Below are positions 12,901-20,400 of a stretch of 64,000 nucleotides of DNA, one piece after another. The DNA is from Streptomyces sp. R33. Its GTDB lineage: Bacteria > Actinomycetota > Actinomycetes > Streptomycetales > Streptomycetaceae. The notes under the pieces were generated by a model. It was not told the origin of the DNA, did no database searches, and saw only the letters and a list, made by a program, of their open reading frames with translations. The stretch spans positions 2,666,001-2,730,000 of the forward strand of contig NZ_CP165727.1 of assembly GCF_041200175.1 (NCBI RefSeq), written 5' to 3'. Both the position numbers and the translations under genes were made by a program. How positions within the stretch are numbered: position 1 is the stretch's first letter; each line of letters begins with the position of its first letter.

Positions 12901-14842
12901 CGATCGCGAGCGGTTGATCGGGGTCGGCCGCCATGACCGCCTCGCTCACCGGCCCGGTGATCCCGAGGACCTCGGCCCGTATGCAGCCCGCCAGCGCGAC
13001 CGGAGTGGGGTGGTCGAAGACGACGGTGGTGGGCAGCGCCAGCCCGGTGCTCTCCACCAGCCGGTTGCGCAGGGCGACGATGGCCATCGAGGTGAAGCCC
13101 AGGTCGCGGAAAGCCCGGTCGGACGGGATGGAATCCGGACCCGGCTGCTGCAGCACGACGGCGGCCTGCGTACGGACCAGGTCTTCGAGCAGCGCCAGCT
13201 GCGCGCGTTCCTCCAGACCGGACAGCCGGTCCCGCAGGGCTGCCACGACGGTCGCGTCGGGCCGGCTGCCCACCGGCGCGTCGTGGTGTCCGATCGCCTC
13301 GTACCGCAGCCGGCTCGGCTGATCGGCCAGCATGCGGCGCTTGATCTTGCCCGATGCGGTCCGGGGGATGGCGTCGACCTCGTGGACCTGCTCCGGCACC
13401 TTGTAGGCGGAGAGCTGCTCGCGGCACCGGTCGATCAGCGTCGCGGCGTCGAAGCCGGCGGGGCCGGGGACCACGTACGCGACCGGGACCTCCCCGAGCG
13501 TCTCGTGCGGTACGCCGGCCACCGCCGCGTCGGCGACACCCTCGACGGTGCGCAGGACCGCCTCGATCTCCTCGGGGTGGATGTTCTCCCCGCCGCGGAT
13601 GACGAGTTCCTTGATCCGGCCGCAGATGCTGAAGTAGCCGGCCTCGTCCCGCCGGGCCAGGTCTCCGGTCCGGTACCAGCCGTCCTGCATCGCCGCGGCG
13701 GTCGCCTCAGGGCTGTTGTGGTAGCCGACCATGACGTTCGGTCCGCTGACCCACACCTCCCCCTCCTGCCCGACGGGGACGTCGAGCCCGGTGTCTGGGT
13801 TGACGATGCGGACGCCGACGCCCGGCACGGGCAGGCCGCAGGAGCCGTCGACCCGGGCGCCGTCCGGCGGGTTGATGGTGATGGCCCCGCACGTCTCGGT
13901 GCTGCCGTAGGCGTCGACCAGCGGGACCCCGAAGATCTCCTCGAAGTCGCGGCGCAGCCGGGATCCGGTGACCGCTCCGCCGACGAGCCCGATCCGCAGG
14001 CCGGGTGCGGAGAAACCATTCTCCTGGGCGGCCCTCACCAGGTGGTGGTACGTGGTGGGAACCCCGGCCAGGAACGTCGAGTCGTCCTCGTGCAGGGCCC
14101 CGATCACGTCCTCCGCGGAACTGCCGTCCATGATCCGGGCCGTGGCGCCGACCACGGTGACGGACAGGACGCACGCGATGTGCGAGAGGCTGTGGAACAG
14201 CGGGAGCGGCCAGAGCACCCGGTCCTGGTCCGTCAGTCCCGGAATCGGCACGTAGCAAGAGGCCACGGACCACAGGCAGTTGCGCTGCGTCGACAGGACG
14301 CCCTTGGGCCGGCCGGTCGTCCCGGAGGTGTAGAACATCCAGGCCACTTCGTCGAGGCCGAGGTCGTCCCGGGCGGGCACGGCCGGCTCGCGGACGGCGA
14401 GTGCGTCGTACGAGTGGGCTCCGGCCCCCGCCGGGACGTCGCCGGTCACCAGCAGCGTGATCCCGGGCGCCACGGCCGACGAGCGCCGCAGCCTCTGCGC
14501 CTGCACGGAATCGGTGATGACCACCGTGGCCCCGCTGTCGGCCAGCAGGTACTCCAGCTCGGCCAGGGCCGAGGCCGGGTTGAGCGGCACCCCGACGCCG
14601 GCGACCCGGACGACGGCGAGGTAACTCTCCACGGTGGCCACCGAGTTGCCGAGGCAGATGGCCACCCGGTCCCCGCGCCGGACGCCCAGGCCCGCCAGGT
14701 GTCCGGCGAGCCGGCGCGTCCGCGCCTCCAGATCGGCGTAGGTGACCGCTCGGCGGTCGTCCGCGAAGGCCACCTTGCGGGGGAAACGGGTCGCGTTCTC
14801 AAGGAGTGCGACGGGAAGTGGCTTGATGAGTTCGGTGCGCAC
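1..14842 (-). CDS. Modular type I polyketide synthase with CoA-ligase loading domain (3' end off window)
   Basis: First protein of a polyketide assembly line; at least 4,947 codons without a stop, continuing past the left edge. Order by approximate residue: acyl-CoA-ligase/adenylation domain 1-505, loading ACP 545-620, KS1 642-1064, AT1 1165-1470, DH1 1535-1760, KR1 1940-2120, ACP1 2220-2300, KS2 2325-2750, AT2 2850-3170, degenerate DH2 3220-3475, ACP2 3525-3610, KS3 3630-4060, AT3 4157-4470, KR3 from about 4800. All three KS domains keep the DTACSSS nucleophile motif. The start is a GTG preceded by GAAAGGAA about ten bases upstream. The P450 gene ends 29 bp upstream, so both probably share a transcript. 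The N-terminal domain and the methylmalonyl/malonyl/methylmalonyl order look like RifA of rifamycin and its relatives. That is inference from memory; the PKS assignment itself is secure. Confidence 0.96.
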   Translation of the reverse strand, partial: MRTELIKPLPVALLENATRFPRKVAFADDRRAVTYADLEARTRRLAGHLAGLGVRRGDRVAICLGNSVATVESYLAVVRVAGVGVPLNPASALAELEYLLADSGATVVITDSVQAQRLRRSSAVAPGITLLVTGDVPAGAGAHSYDALAVREPAVPARDDLGLDEVAWMFYTSGTTGRPKGVLSTQRNCLWSVASCYVPIPGLTDQDRVLWPLPLFHSLSHIACVLSVTVVGATARIMDGSSAEDVIGALHEDDSTFLAGVPTTYHHLVRAAQENGFSAPGLRIGLVGGAVTGSRLRRDFEEIFGVPLVDAYGSTETCGAITINPPDGARVDGSCGLPVPGVGVRIVNPDTGLDVPVGQEGEVWVSGPNVMVGYHNSPEATAAAMQDGWYRTGDLARRDEAGYFSICGRIKELVIRGGENIHPEEIEAVLRTVEGVADAAVAGVPHETLGEVPVAYVVPGPAGFDAATLIDRCREQLSAYKVPEQVHEVDAIPRTASGKIKRRMLADQPSRLRYEAIGHHDAPVGSRPDATVVAALRDRLSGLEERAQLALLEDLVRTQAAVVLQQPGPDSIPSDRAFRDLGFTSMAIVALRNRLVESTGLALPTTVVFDHPTPVALAGCIRAEVLGITGPVSEAVMAADPDQPLAIVGMACRLPGGVAGPEDLWRLVSEGRDALSAFPEDRGWDLDGLFDPDPGRTGTSYTDQGGFLHEAGLFDAGFFGISPREALAMDPQQRLLLETSWEALERAGIDPVALKGSDVGVFSGLFGQGYGTGAAAVAPEMEGFATTGSATSVASGRVSYVLGLEGPAVTVDTACSSSLVAMHLAAQALRQGECSMALAGGVSVMATPDHFVEFSRQRALAADGRCKAFASAADGTGWAEGVGVVVLERLSVARERGHRVLAVLRGSAVNQDGASNGLTAPNGLSQQRVIRKALAGAGLVSADVDVVEAHGTGTALGDPIEAQALLATYGQGRDAEQPLWLGSLKSNIGHTQAAAGVAGVIKMVQALRHGVMPATLHVDAPTPQVDWSSGAVELLTEAREWPRSGRPRRAGVSSFGVSGTNAHLILEEAPADEAQEEPLPAAAAGVVPLVVSARSAASLAGQAGRLASFVEGAGEVSLAEVAGALASGRAVHGDRAVVVAGSHDEALAGLQALARGESAPGVVAGSGTPGKVVWVFPGQGAQWVGMGRELLDSSPVFAERIAECTAALEPWVDWSLTEVLRGETEPEFLDRVDVLQPASFAVMVALAAVWSSVGLEPDVVLGHSQGEIAAACVAGALSLEDAARVVALRSQAIAEELAGLGGMASVALSADEALVRLEPWADRVEVAAVNGPTSVVIAGDAEALDEALEALSDAGIRVRRVAVDYASHTRHVEAIRDTLAETLAGIDAQAPKVPFYSTVTGTWVEDADVLDGAYWYRNLRGQVGFGPAVADLLTQGHGVFVEVSAHPVLVQPITEAIDTADIGTDVVVTGSLRREDGGLRRLFASMAELFVRGVALDWAAVLPARAASARIDLPTYAFDHQHYWLRTAASATDAASLGLAGGGHPLLGAVVGMPNSAGLMATSSWSLRSQPWLVDHQVSDAVVVPNAALVELSIRLGDLAGTPVLDVLTVDAPVVLPHRGSRSIQVIVGEPDEAGRRPVEIFSRAADAPLDAQWTRHAHGALAPAGATATPASDGPVTEVALDGAALRDAGRYGVHPALLDAAVRTVVPEGMLPSVWTGVSLLASGAAELQVRPGGTSAEGTGLQLTDPTGQPVMTVGAVRGTPFPPEQAGIAGALPHDALFRVEWTECALPAQDRALGILTVATGEDVAASARSAASVPDVLLYEAKAVSAAADPRASVNAALAVLQAWLAEPALAETRLAVVTGDCAEPAAAAVWGLVRSAQSEHPDRIVLADLDDASRSALAAVVLSGEPQLRLREGVAQVPRLVRVPLSQDGSPAGAGRHPRPLDTEGTVLITGGTGTLGAMTARHLVTAYGIRHLVLAGRRGHAPELHDELTALGASVTIAACDTADRAQLEALLRAIPAEHPLTAVVHSAGVLDDGVLTELTPDRVDTVLRPKADAALHLHELTRDLDLAAFVLFSSAAGVLGNPGQANYAAANAYLDALAHRRRGLGLPAVSLAWGYWATVSGMTEHLGAADLRRNRRIGMSGLSASEGMALLDAALGAGAGTADTLVAAKFDVSALRAAAAEAPVPPLLRGLAPSPRPAARAAAPSGPESLRERLAGLGDAEQTEALLELVRRHAAEVLGHTTADAVHATRTFKEAGFDSLTAVELRNRLAMATGLTLSPAMIFDYPKPTALAERLRAKLFGGAPHRPAEPGAPAGTTDEPIAIVAMACRFPAGVHSPEDLWRVVADGVDVVSEFPGDRGWDTERVFNADPDHAGTTYVRHGAFLDDAAGFDAAFFGISPNEALAMDPQQRLLLETSWEAFERAAIDPTTLAGEDVGVFVGVNSHDYSVRMHQASGVEGFRLTGGSGSVTSGRIAYHFGFEGPALTVDTACSSSLVALHLAAQALNRGECSMALAGGVMVMGTVETFVEFSRQRGLAPDGRCKAFADGADGTGWSEGAGLLLVERLSDARRRGHQVLAVVRGSAVNQDGASNGLTAPNGPAQQRVIRKALAHAGLGTSDVDAVEAHGTGTTLGDPIEADALLATYGQDRQADRPLWLGSVKSNIGHTQGAAGVAGVIKMVMAMRHGVLPKTLHVDRPSSHVDWSAGAVELLTEARDWPRSGRPRRAGVSSFGIGGTNAHVVIEEAPDQPPAPAPEPGPEPTGVLVPVPVSARTPAGLRGQADRLARFFDARPDVRLTDAAHALATTRAQLDHRAVVLASDRERLAADLSAFGRGEVSHAVVSGTPATGKLAVLFTGQGSQWAGMGRELAQTYPVFREAFAAACAAVEEHLHEHAARPLRDVVFAAPGSPDSELLDQTMYTQGALFALETALFRLFESWGVRPDLVAGHSIGEITAAHVSGVLGLAEAGRLIAARGRLMQSLPEGGAMVAVQATEADVAPVLARARGVVCVAAVNSPDSLVLSGAEDAVLAAADELAGRGHKTRRLPVSHAFHSPLMEPVLDEFRTVLESLSFRPGTLPVVSTLTGEPVREGQLCTPGYWVDEARNAVRFSDAVIALSDLGATTFLELGPGGILAAMALGSLGDREQSCIATLRKDGAEPAGVLTALAELHVRGVAVDWEAVLGRPATQAGADLPTYAFQHQRYWVEADETAKGGAEALGTAGAGHPLLGTVIEMPGDDGGSGVVLTGRLSPRSRGRLPGAAATDGALKVPAAALLEMILRAGNEVDCGSLEEVVVEAPLTVPEHGHTQVRVSVAGPGPDGRRRVAVHGRPLDPEQGPWTCHARAVLVPGMPQPTFDLRGWPLPADGDALLPGAHRVWQQDGQTLAEIALPAELADEAAEFTLHPVLLDTALSVLDPRGTADLSVCAGLAVYAEGAASLRLRITPAPDGRPLLELADPAGEPVAVLGPLTLTAPPAEGAGVPVTTEAPGAGAAEAQTPSVALTRRVVSRSEGAGDAIAGRLAGLPAAEQQRVVMDLVRQSTAFVLGHRTSEGLDEEQSFKSLGFDSLSAVKLCNRLRDLTGVDLPSTLVFDYPTLTLLAAHLRGELLGEQAAVPAPATAAPSASDEPIAIVAMSTRLPGGADSPEELWKLVMEQRDAVSGFPLDRGWDLEGLYHPDPAHPGTSYTRSGGFLHEAAQFDAGLFGISPREALAMDPQQRLLLETSWEALERAGIDPHSAKGSDIGVFTGIVHHDYVTRLRQVPEDVQGYLMTGTAASVASGRVSYVFGFEGPAVTVDTACSSSLVAIHLAAQSLRQGECSMALAGGATVMASPDAFMEFSRQRGLSADGRCKAFSSAADGTGWAEGVGVVVLERLSVAQERGHRVLAVLRGSAVNQDGASNGLTAPNGPSQQRVIRRALDTAGLTPADVDIVEAHGTGTALGDPIEAQALLATYGRDRDPQQPLWLGSLKSNIGHAQAAAGVAGVIKMVMAMQHGVMPATLHVDEPTPQVDWSAGAVELLTDAREWTRNGRPRRAAVSSFGASGTNAHLILEEAPAQEPQEPQEPPASAGVVPLVVSARSAGSLAGQAGRLAAFVEGADGVPLPEVAGALLSGRAVLGERAVVVAGSDEEALAGLQALARGESAPGLVCGSAGSGKPGKVVWVFPGQGSQWVGMGRELLDSSPVFAERIAECAAALEPWIDWSLIEVLRGETEPGLMERVDVLQPASFAVMVGLAAVWSSAGVEPGAVLGHSQGEIAAACVAGALSLDDAARVVALRSQVIAKELAGRGGMASVALSADDAVARLEPWADRVEVAAVNGPTSVVIAGDAEALDEVLETLSGQGVRVRRVAVDYASHTRHVEDVRDTLAEALAGIDAQAPKVPFYSTATGGWVADAGVLDGGYWYRNLRGQVGFGPAVAELMGQGHGVFVEVSAHPVLVQPITETADDTGTDALVTGSLRREDGGPRRLLASMAELFVRGVAVDWTGVLPAGSGSVRVDLPTYAFEHQHYWLHEAEAAADAAETAEGADSDFWAAVERADLDSLGELLEMASTDQRSALDTVVPVLAEWRGKRRERSTAEKLRYHVTWQPLEREAAGVPGGRWLVVVPAARPDGSATDALLDELTGLGLGTVLLEIGEPDRTRERLAELLTGVLAAHDLTGVLSLLALDERTGSGLQDPTAVTASTLALIQALGDNNATQPLWCLTRGAVNIGIHDTLTSPVQASLWGLGRAAGLERLDRWGGLVDLPAVSDPRTARHLLGVLNSAADEDQLAVRRSGVYTRRLVRKPVPESTGDAGWQPRGTALVTGGAEGLGKHVAVWLAQAGVDRLIVTTTAQAPDGSVSDLRAELAGLGVTTTVESCEDSDRDAMAQLVSEAAAEQPVTAVVHAADVTQTSSVDDTDLADLAGVFAAKVDTALWLDGLFEDTPLDAFVVFSSIAGVWGG
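1430..3780 (-). repeat. Long intragenic direct repeat, copy in PKS module 3 (KS-AT)
   Basis: This stretch is nearly identical over long runs to 10410-12750 in module 1, at a nearly constant offset of about 8.97-8.98 kb (for example the runs around 1498 and 10478, and 3001 and 11971). Module 2 lacks this similarity. The pattern indicates recent module duplication or gene conversion. Confidence 0.85.
4010..7880 (-). other. PKS module 2: KS-AT(malonyl)-degenerate DH-ACP, no KR
   Basis: AT2 has GHSIGE and HAFH, the malonyl-CoA signature. The roughly 250-residue segment after the AT has a DH-like fold signature (GHPLLGT near its start, [12 protein letters not shown] near its end) but no HxxxGxxxxP motif. 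No Rossmann GGxGxxG segment lies before ACP2 (LGFDSL). The module should leave a beta-ketone. Confidence 0.82.
7950..12925 (-). other. PKS module 1: KS-AT(methylmalonyl)-DH-KR-ACP
   Basis: AT1 has GHSQGE together with YASH, the usual methylmalonyl-CoA signature. The DH has [14 protein letters not shown], so the catalytic His is kept but the conserved Gly of HxxxGxxxxP is Asp, and the second motif is DAAVR instead of DAAxH/Q. DH activity is therefore doubtful. The KR carries the GGTGTLG NADPH loop, an LDD motif (B-type stereochemistry), FSS and the catalytic Tyr in [11 protein letters not shown]. The predicted output is a beta-hydroxyl, or an alkene if the DH works. Confidence 0.85.
10410..12750 (-). 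repeat. Long intragenic direct repeat, copy in PKS module 1 (KS-AT)
   Basis: Partner of the module 3 copy at 1430-3780. Both copies encode a KS with the same linker and a methylmalonyl-type AT, in the same orientation and frame. Boundaries are approximate, judged by eye. Confidence 0.85.
12980..14842 (-). other. PKS loading didomain: acyl-CoA ligase (CoL/A) plus ACP
   Basis: The adenylate-forming core shows the P-loop-like [10 protein letters not shown] motif, the AYGSTETCG motif, GWYRTGDL and the C-terminal [11 protein letters not shown] lysine motif, all intact, so it should activate a carboxylic acid and load it on the adjacent ACP. The loading ACP reads LGFTSM at the phosphopantetheine serine, with Thr where Asp is usual. 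The opening residues ([10 protein letters not shown]) and the FHSLSH region match my memory of AHBA-loading RifA-type domains. Other benzoate-type or fatty acid starters are not excluded. Confidence 0.85.
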
Positions 14843-14871
14843 TGCGCCGCAATTCCTTTCAGAGAAAAGAG

Positions 14872-16065
14872 CTACCAGGAGACAGGCAGGCTCTTCAACG
14901 CGAAGACGGAACCCTTGGGTCGAAGCGGCACCTCGTCAAAACCGACGGCCAGCCGGAGGTCCGGGAATTCCCGGAGGAGAGCGGACAGGCCGGCTCGCAG
15001 GACGACGCGTGCGAGGTTTTGCCCGAGGCACTGGTGGACGCCGTATCCGAACGACATGTGGCCTGCGGTGTCGCGCTCGATGTCGAGCTGCGCGGGGCAT
15101 CCGAATTTGGCCGGGTCACGGTTGGCGGCGGGCAGGGACACCGTCACGGTGTCGCCCTTCTTGACCACTTCACCGCTCAGTTCGACATCCTCCAGCGCCG
15201 TGCGGAAGATCTCGTACTGGTTGATGGTGAGGTAGCGCAGGAGCTCCTCCACCGCGCCGTCGAGTTTCGCCGGGTCCGCGCGGAGCGCCGCCAGCTGGTC
15301 CTCGTGGTGCAGCAGCGCGAAGACGCTGACGGCCAGCGCGGGCGCCGTGGTCCCGAAGCCCGCGAACAGCAGCAGGGCGACCATGTTGCACAGTTCTTCG
15401 TCGGTCAGTCCGCCCTCGGCGACGAGCCGGCTGAGGATGTCGTCCTCCGGCTGCTTCCGCTTCCGCTCGATGAGCTCGGCGAAGAAGGTGAGCGCCTGCT
15501 CGTAGACGGGCCCGACGTCCTCCATCTTGGAGTCCGGGTCGTGCATGACGGTCGGCGCGTTCGCGTAGCGGTCACGTTCGTCGTAGGGCAGGCCGATCAC
15601 CTCGGACAACACCCTCAGGGCCAGCGGGTCGGCGAAGTCCTCCACCACGTCCGCAGCCGACCCGCGCTCGCGCATCGCGGCGATCTGCCCGGCGACCATT
15701 TCCTCGACGCGCGACGTCATCTGGCTCGCCCGGCGGCCGGTGAACTCACCCGTCAGCAGCCGCCGGTACCGGGTGTGGTCGGGCGGGTCCATGTAGATGA
15801 ACATCCCGGGGATCTCGGGAGAGTTCGGCGTCAGCTCTCCCCAGTGCGTCGTCGGGAAGTGACAGAACTCCATGCTGTGGCTGAACCGCGGGTCGCTGAG
15901 GACCTTGCGCGCCAACTCGTGGCTGGTGGCGATCCAGCCGACGTGGCCGTCGGGGTAGACCATTCTCGCGAGGGGGCGCTCTTCACGCAGCGAATCAAAT
16001 ATCGCAGGAGGATCGAACTGGTGGGTCCGCGCCCAATGCTCCTCGAAGGAAATTGCGTCGCTCAT
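14872..16065 (-). CDS. Cytochrome P450, probably co-transcribed with the PKS
   Basis: A 397-residue bacterial class I P450, of usual length. It has the heme loop [10 protein letters not shown] with Cys346 and the ExxR motif in EELLRYL. The I-helix reads AGFGTT at 235-240 where most family members have AG(H/x)(E/D)TT, so the acidic residue used in proton delivery is Gly. The ATG at 16065 was chosen because GAAGGA lies about five bases upstream; a longer frame reaches back to 16161 without such a site. The stop lies 29 bp before the PKS start, which suggests one operon and a role in oxidising the polyketide. Electrons could come from the ferredoxin encoded at 20189. The substrate cannot be told from sequence. 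Confidence 0.93.
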   Translation of the reverse strand: MSDAISFEEHWARTHQFDPPAIFDSLREERPLARMVYPDGHVGWIATSHELARKVLSDPRFSHSMEFCHFPTTHWGELTPNSPEIPGMFIYMDPPDHTRYRRLLTGEFTGRRASQMTSRVEEMVAGQIAAMRERGSAADVVEDFADPLALRVLSEVIGLPYDERDRYANAPTVMHDPDSKMEDVGPVYEQALTFFAELIERKRKQPEDDILSRLVAEGGLTDEELCNMVALLLFAGFGTTAPALAVSVFALLHHEDQLAALRADPAKLDGAVEELLRYLTINQYEIFRTALEDVELSGEVVKKGDTVTVSLPAANRDPAKFGCPAQLDIERDTAGHMSFGYGVHQCLGQNLARVVLRAGLSALLREFPDLRLAVGFDEVPLRPKGSVFALKSLPVSW

Positions 16066-16477
16066 GAAATCCTTCTCACTCGAGATGGTGTCCAATTCGG
16101 GAAATCGTGCCCCAAGGCGGTCCGCGAATCGTCGCAGGAAAGCATTCTTATGATCTCCCACATCACAGTAGACGAGCCCTGACGGGCCGACATCCCTCAG
16201 CCTGGTAGGGCCCGGACGGCAACTCGGCGGCTCTTCACCTGCTGCTTGGAATACTCCTCCGAAAGGCCTCCCGAAAGCGAGCAGCGACCCCGGAAATGCA
16301 GCGCATGCCGACCCGGCCTCGAGCGCCGTGCTACCAGGGCCCAGGCGCGGCTGACTAACTTCCGCTCCGAGAGCTGGAGTACGCAGCCGACACGCCTTCG
16401 GCCGTCGGGTGCTCCCTTCCCCAGTTCACCGCGGGTCGGCCGCCCAGCAGGCCGCATCTCCGACCGAAAGGACAGCC
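16066..16477. promoter_or_regulatory. Divergent intergenic region between the P450-PKS operon and the acyltransferase gene
   Basis: This 412-bp non-coding stretch separates two divergent starts and must hold the promoters for both. I see the two ribosome binding sites (GAAGGA for the P450, GAAAGGA for the acyltransferase) but no promoter hexamers or palindrome strong enough to name. Confidence 0.5.
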
Positions 16478-17728
16478 ATGCTCACGGCAGACCCAGACGC
16501 CGCATCGGCCACCAGCAGTTCACCGCAACGCCGGGCCCCGCTGCCCTCGCTCACCGGCCTCAGATTCGTGGCCGCCATGCTCGTGTTCCTCACCCACAGC
16601 ACGATGCTCCACAACGTCCTGAGCCCGATGCAGCCAATCAACTTCTTCGGCGATCCCGACATCGCGAAGTCCCTGGCCGACTTCTGCGAGAAGGCCGGCG
16701 CCATCGGGGTGTCGTTCTTCTTCGTGCTCAGCGGCTTCGTCCTGACGTGGTCGGCCACGCCGGGAGACCGGGTCACGAGCTTCTGGCGGCGTCGCGCGCT
16801 GAAGATCTACCCGAACCACATCGTGACCTGGGTGCTGGCGATGGTGCTGTTCACCGCGGCCACCCCGATGCACGCCTGGCTGCCGAACCTCTTCATGGTG
16901 CACACGTTCACACCGCAGCCGGAGGTCTTCGGGAGCCTCAACCCCGTGGCCTGGTCGCTCTGTGCGGAGCTGCTCTTCTACGCGCTGTTCCCGCTGCTCA
17001 TCATCCCCGTGCGCCGGATCGCGGAGCGGAGGCTGTGGCTGTGGGCGGGCGGCATGGTCGCCGGCGTGATCGGCGTGGCTGCAGTGACGAAGTACGTCCG
17101 GGGCGGCCTCGACCTCGGGTACGAACTGACGCTCAACCAGTTCTGGTTCTCCTACTCGTTCCCGCCGCCGCGCCTGTTCGAGTTCGTGCTGGGCATGATC
17201 CTGGCCCGGATCGTCGCCGCGAACCTGTGGCCGCGCATCGGCCTGCTGACTTCGGCGACCCTCTTCGCCGGCGGGTACTGGCTCGCCAACAACGTTCCGG
17301 CCCCGTACTTCTTCAGCGCCTGCACGATCGTTCCGGTGGCCATGATCATCTGCGCCGGGGCCTCGAGGGATCTCCGGGGCGCCGGAGGCTGGCTCACCAG
17401 CCCGACCATGGTGCGGCTGGGCGAGATCTCCTTCGCCTTCTACATCCTTCAGGGCGTGGTGATCTTCTGGGGCCGCTCCGAGCTGCTGGGAGGCCGTACC
17501 TTCGACTTCGTCCCGGCTGTCGGACTTCAGATCGCCCTGCTCCTGGCGAACCTGCTGGCCGCCTGGCTGCTGTACAGCCTGGTCGAGCAGCCGGTCATGC
17601 GCCGCTGGAGCCGCAGCAAGAAGGAGAAGCAGGCCGGCGAGCAGCGGGTCTCGCAGGACGCGCGCGAGAAGACGACGCAGAGCAGGCCCCTGGTCTCGGA
17701 TTCCGTGCTGGTCCGCGAAGCCGGCTGA
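16478..17728 (+). CDS. Integral-membrane acyltransferase (acyltransferase 3 family)
   Basis: A 416-residue multi-pass membrane protein of the acyltransferase 3 (OafA/MdmB/CarE) family. The family hallmark LTGLRFVAAMLVFLTHS, with the conserved His, opens the protein after a short polar N-terminus. FFFVLSGFVLTW and the cytoplasmic Arg cluster WRRRALKIYP follow, then about ten hydrophobic segments. In macrolide clusters the family transfers short acyl groups from acyl-CoA to sugar or aglycone hydroxyls, so tailoring of the neighbouring polyketide is the likely job; the acyl group and position are unknown. The ATG at 16478 sits behind GAAAGGACAGCC. It is transcribed divergently from the P450-PKS operon and ends at a convergent terminator. 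The basic C-terminal tail is probably cytosolic. Confidence 0.88.
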   Translation: MLTADPDAASATSSSPQRRAPLPSLTGLRFVAAMLVFLTHSTMLHNVLSPMQPINFFGDPDIAKSLADFCEKAGAIGVSFFFVLSGFVLTWSATPGDRVTSFWRRRALKIYPNHIVTWVLAMVLFTAATPMHAWLPNLFMVHTFTPQPEVFGSLNPVAWSLCAELLFYALFPLLIIPVRRIAERRLWLWAGGMVAGVIGVAAVTKYVRGGLDLGYELTLNQFWFSYSFPPPRLFEFVLGMILARIVAANLWPRIGLLTSATLFAGGYWLANNVPAPYFFSACTIVPVAMIICAGASRDLRGAGGWLTSPTMVRLGEISFAFYILQGVVIFWGRSELLGGRTFDFVPAVGLQIALLLANLLAAWLLYSLVEQPVMRRWSRSKKEKQAGEQRVSQDAREKTTQSRPLVSDSVLVREAG

Positions 17729-17756
17729 AGACCCTGAAAGACCCCGGACACACAGA

Positions 17757-17810
17757 CCGCCGCCTCGGGAAGGCGCCAGCCCCTGGCTGGTTCGCTTCCC
17801 GGGGCGGCGG
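17757..17810. terminator. Bidirectional terminator hairpin between convergent genes
   Basis: Arms CCGCCGCCTCGGGAA and TTCCCGGGGCGGCGG pair almost perfectly (one bulge each) around a 24-base loop. It lies between the acyltransferase stop (17728) and the oxidoreductase stop (17821), so it can serve both. Confidence 0.75.
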
Positions 17811-17820
17811 CGGGTTTCCG

Positions 17821-18837
17821 TCAGGGCCGTACGGCCGGATCGACGGGCCGGCCGCTGTGCGCCGATGCGTAGGCGGCTTGGACGATCCGCAGCGTACGCA
17901 CCCCTGCTGCGCCGTCCGGCCCGGCTCCCCGTCCCGTGCCGACGGCGGCGACGAACGCGTCGAGCATGGCCGCGTACGCGTCGGACCCGCCGGGTTCCCA
18001 CCGTTCACCGCCGGCGGCGGAGTCGAATCCGCCGAGCAGCCGCGGGCGGGAATTGAACTCCAGGCTCCCCTGGTCGCCGATGAAGGTCATCCTGGGTCCG
18101 TCCGCTGCCGCCCGGTCCGCCGACACGCTCCGACTGCAGTCGATGGCCGCGACCGTCCCGCTCGGATAGCGAACGGTGACGAGCGCCGCGCTCTCTGCGC
18201 CCGGCTCTGCGCCGAGGACGCTGTTCGTCTGCGCGTACACCTGCTCCGCCGGCTCTCCGCCGAGCACCGCGTCCACCATGTCGAGCAGGTCCGCCGCGTT
18301 GGCGGCCAGTGCCCCGCCCCCGGCCGGTTCCCGATCCGCCCGCCCGGGGTGCGACGGGGTCGGCGCCGGGCCGTTGTACACACCGTGAAGGGTCGTCAGC
18401 CGGCCGATGGCGTCACCGGCGGCGATCTCCTTGCGTACGGCGTCGAACGCCGGACTGAAGCACGCAGGGGAGTCGAGAGTCAGCCGTACACCCGCGTCCT
18501 CACAGGCCCGCACCATGGCCAGGGCATCCGCTTCGTCGGTCGCCATCGGCTGGGCGCACAGCACGTGAGCCCCGATCCCGGCCGCCCGCTCGACCAGTTC
18601 CCGACGGCGGGCGGTCCCGCTCGTGACCACCACGGCCTCGGGGCGCAGCGCGAAGACCTCGTCCCAGCCGCCCGCGTACGACGCGCCGAGCTGCCGGGCC
18701 ACGGCCTCGCCGCGCGCCGGGTCGTCGGGCGGACCGTCAGGGTCCGCGATGATCAGGTCGACACCGGGCATGGCGTGCAGCAGCCGGGCGTACGTGGCGG
18801 CGCGCTCGTGGGCGAACGACAACACTGCGACCTTCAT
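17821..18837 (-). CDS. Gfo/Idh/MocA-type oxidoreductase lacking the usual EKP lysine
   Basis: A 338-residue protein with an N-terminal Rossmann fold (MKVAVLSFAHE, then a strand ending in IIADPD) and the C-terminal alpha/beta domain of the Gfo/Idh/MocA family. Members normally have a conserved EKP motif whose Lys takes part in substrate oxidation or reduction; here the equivalent position reads LCAQPMA, so the Lys is absent. The GxGxxG dinucleotide loop is also poorly kept. Its ATG overlaps the stop of the upstream paralogue by four bases (ATGA), so the two are translationally coupled and may form a complex. It could be a non-catalytic partner or use different chemistry; the substrate is unknown. 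A role with the adjacent polyketide cluster, for instance sugar or aminoshikimate chemistry, is only inferred from position. Confidence 0.85.
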   Translation of the reverse strand: MKVAVLSFAHERAATYARLLHAMPGVDLIIADPDGPPDDPARGEAVARQLGASYAGGWDEVFALRPEAVVVTSGTARRRELVERAAGIGAHVLCAQPMATDEADALAMVRACEDAGVRLTLDSPACFSPAFDAVRKEIAAGDAIGRLTTLHGVYNGPAPTPSHPGRADREPAGGGALAANAADLLDMVDAVLGGEPAEQVYAQTNSVLGAEPGAESAALVTVRYPSGTVAAIDCSRSVSADRAAADGPRMTFIGDQGSLEFNSRPRLLGGFDSAAGGERWEPGGSDAYAAMLDAFVAAVGTGRGAGPDGAAGVRTLRIVQAAYASAHSGRPVDPAVRP

Positions 18838-19817
18838 GCGGCCCCCTTCACGGGCAGTTCCACGGCACGTCCCGTCCACGCGGACTCGGCCGCCGCCTGG
18901 GTGATGCGGACGGCGGCCAGCGCGTCGCGAGGCCCCAGGCGCGGCTCGGGGCCGCCCCTGAGCGCCTGGGCGAACTCGCGGATCTCGGAGGAGAACGGCG
19001 TCTCGCCGAAGTGCGCGAAGTTCCCGGCCTTGGGGCCGTATCCCTGGATCTCCTGGGGCCACTCGGAGTCGTACTGCACCGTCCCGCCCGTACCCGAGAC
19101 GTGGTACGTGACCCGAACGGGCGGCTGCGGCGCCGCCGTCCACCGGCTCACGATCTGGCTGAGCGCGCCACTGGCGTGGGTGAGGACGACGGTTCCGACC
19201 GCGACGGCCCCCTGAGGTGCCGGTGCGGCGATCTCCCCCTGGTACTGGGCGTACACCCGCACGACGTCCCCGAAGATCCAATAGGCGATGTCGACGCCGT
19301 GCATCATCTGGTCGGTCAGAATCCCGCCCGACTGCGCGGACGCGTGGCCGGTCCAGGGCCGCGGGTGGTAGGCGGCCACGGTGAACCGGGCGACCGCGCC
19401 GGCGCCCAGGCGGCCTGCCGCCACCAGGTCGTGCAGCCGGGCGTACGCCGAAACGAAACGTATGTCGTGGGCAGGGTAGAGCCGCACGCCGGCCTGCTCC
19501 GCCGCGTCGACGATCTCCTCGGCCTCTGCCGTGCTGGCCGCCAGCGGCTTCTCGCACACCACGTCCACCCCTGCGGCGATGGCGGCCATGGCTATGGCGT
19601 GGTGACTGCCCGTCGGGGCGCAGATGTCCACGGCATCCGCGCCGTCCAGCGCCGCTTCCAGGGATCCGACGGCCTTGACGCCGAATTCACGTGCCAAGTC
19701 CGCGGCCCGGTCGTCCGTGGAGTAGATGCGAACGGACGCTCCGGCATCGACCCACGCTTCCAGATGTATACGCGCTATCAGTCCTGCGCCGATCAGCGCT
19801 ACGTCCAGCTGTTGCAC
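18834..19817 (-). CDS. Gfo/Idh/MocA-family NAD(P)-dependent oxidoreductase
   Basis: A 327-residue enzyme of usual family length. The dinucleotide loop is VALIGAGLIARIH near residue 10. The catalytic-type motif CEKPLA is at about residue 90, and a second conserved region GGILTDQMMHGVDIAYW is near 185, where His and Asp are expected to act in catalysis. Family members oxidise or reduce sugar or cyclitol hydroxyls. It is the first gene of a two-gene unit with the paralogue at 17821 (4-bp overlap). Possible partners in the flanking cluster are sugar or amino-sugar pathways; the aminoshikimate (AHBA) pathway also uses a member of this family (RifL), but the similarity was not tested. No clear ribosome binding site of AGGAG type precedes the ATG; an AAGGG about 18 bases upstream is the best seen. 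Confidence 0.9.
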   Translation of the reverse strand: MQQLDVALIGAGLIARIHLEAWVDAGASVRIYSTDDRAADLAREFGVKAVGSLEAALDGADAVDICAPTGSHHAIAMAAIAAGVDVVCEKPLAASTAEAEEIVDAAEQAGVRLYPAHDIRFVSAYARLHDLVAAGRLGAGAVARFTVAAYHPRPWTGHASAQSGGILTDQMMHGVDIAYWIFGDVVRVYAQYQGEIAAPAPQGAVAVGTVVLTHASGALSQIVSRWTAAPQPPVRVTYHVSGTGGTVQYDSEWPQEIQGYGPKAGNFAHFGETPFSSEIREFAQALRGGPEPRLGPRDALAAVRITQAAAESAWTGRAVELPVKGAA

Positions 19818-20188
19818 GGCATCCCCAGCCCTTCTTCCGTGTTGTCCTCACAGGCGGGCGCGACCAGGGGAGCGGTGCTCTGCGGCCGGGCTCCGGCCGG
19901 CTCGTACGCCTCCTGGCACGCCTCCTGGCACGTCTCCTCGAAGACGGGCTTCCGACCGCGAAGCGCGGTCCTTCGGATGGAGTGCCGATGCGGACGGCCC
20001 ACGGGAGAGTCACTCCCGGCCCGGCTGCCGCCGCCCTGCGCGTCCGAGGTCTGACCAGTCTCGCCCGAACCGATCGGCGGGGGCATCACCAGCGTGGGTA
20101 GTCTCGGCCGCTGCCGTCCCCGCGCACGAGGCATCGCCGAGCCGGCGCAGCGGCTCCGGCTCGGCGTCGTCCCCGCCGGCCCGCCGGG
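19818..20188. other. 371-bp intergenic region downstream of the ferredoxin gene
   Basis: It holds the promoter of the oxidoreductase pair (minus strand), a short tandem repeat (CCTCCTGGCACG twice, near 19909-19932) and a hairpin at 20136-20165. I see no credible coding sequence in it. Confidence 0.5.
20136..20165 (-). terminator. Terminator hairpin after P450-ferredoxin operon
   Basis: Perfect 10-bp arms GCCGAGCCGG / CCGGCTCGGC around a 10-base loop, 24 bases beyond the ferredoxin stop. No T-run follows, as is common in Streptomyces. Confidence 0.7.
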
Positions 20189-20386
20189 TCAGCTCACCGT
20201 CTCCGACACGGTGATGGCGCGCACGGGGCAGGCCTGGGCCGCCTCCCGCACCAGTGGGCCGTGAGCGCCGTCGCCGCCCGTCAGGAGGGTGCTGAACCCG
20301 TCGTCGTCCTGGGTGAACACGTCCGGAGCGAGCAGGGCGCACTGGCCCGCGCCGATGCAGACGTCCTTCTCGATGTCGATGTGCAC
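20189..20386 (-). CDS. [3Fe-4S] ferredoxin
   Basis: A 65-residue acidic electron carrier. It shows the three-cysteine pattern of P450-associated ferredoxins: CIGAGQC (CX5C) near residue 10, and a third Cys in QACPVRAI near residue 53, with Gly/Ala instead of the Cys that would make a 4Fe-4S cluster. It should bind a [3Fe-4S] centre and pass single electrons from a ferredoxin reductase, not encoded in the window, to a P450. The GTG at 20386 follows GAGGGG by eight bases. It lies 14 bp after the CYP105-like gene in the same orientation, a classic P450-ferredoxin pair. It may also serve the P450 at 14872. Confidence 0.95.
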   Translation of the reverse strand: MHIDIEKDVCIGAGQCALLAPDVFTQDDDGFSTLLTGGDGAHGPLVREAAQACPVRAITVSETVS

Positions 20387-20400
20387 GTCCGTCGCCCCTC

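Noticed and set aside
170..15235. Very long open frames on the plus strand opposite the PKS gene
   Set aside because: Their translations are Arg/Gly/Ala-rich without domains and they lie antisense to recognisable KS, AT, DH, KR and ligase domains. They are shadows caused by GC-rich codon use.
16066..16161. N-terminal extension of the PKS-linked P450 to 16161
   Set aside because: No ribosome binding site precedes it, and the internal ATG at 16065 has GAAGGA at good distance and gives the normal length.
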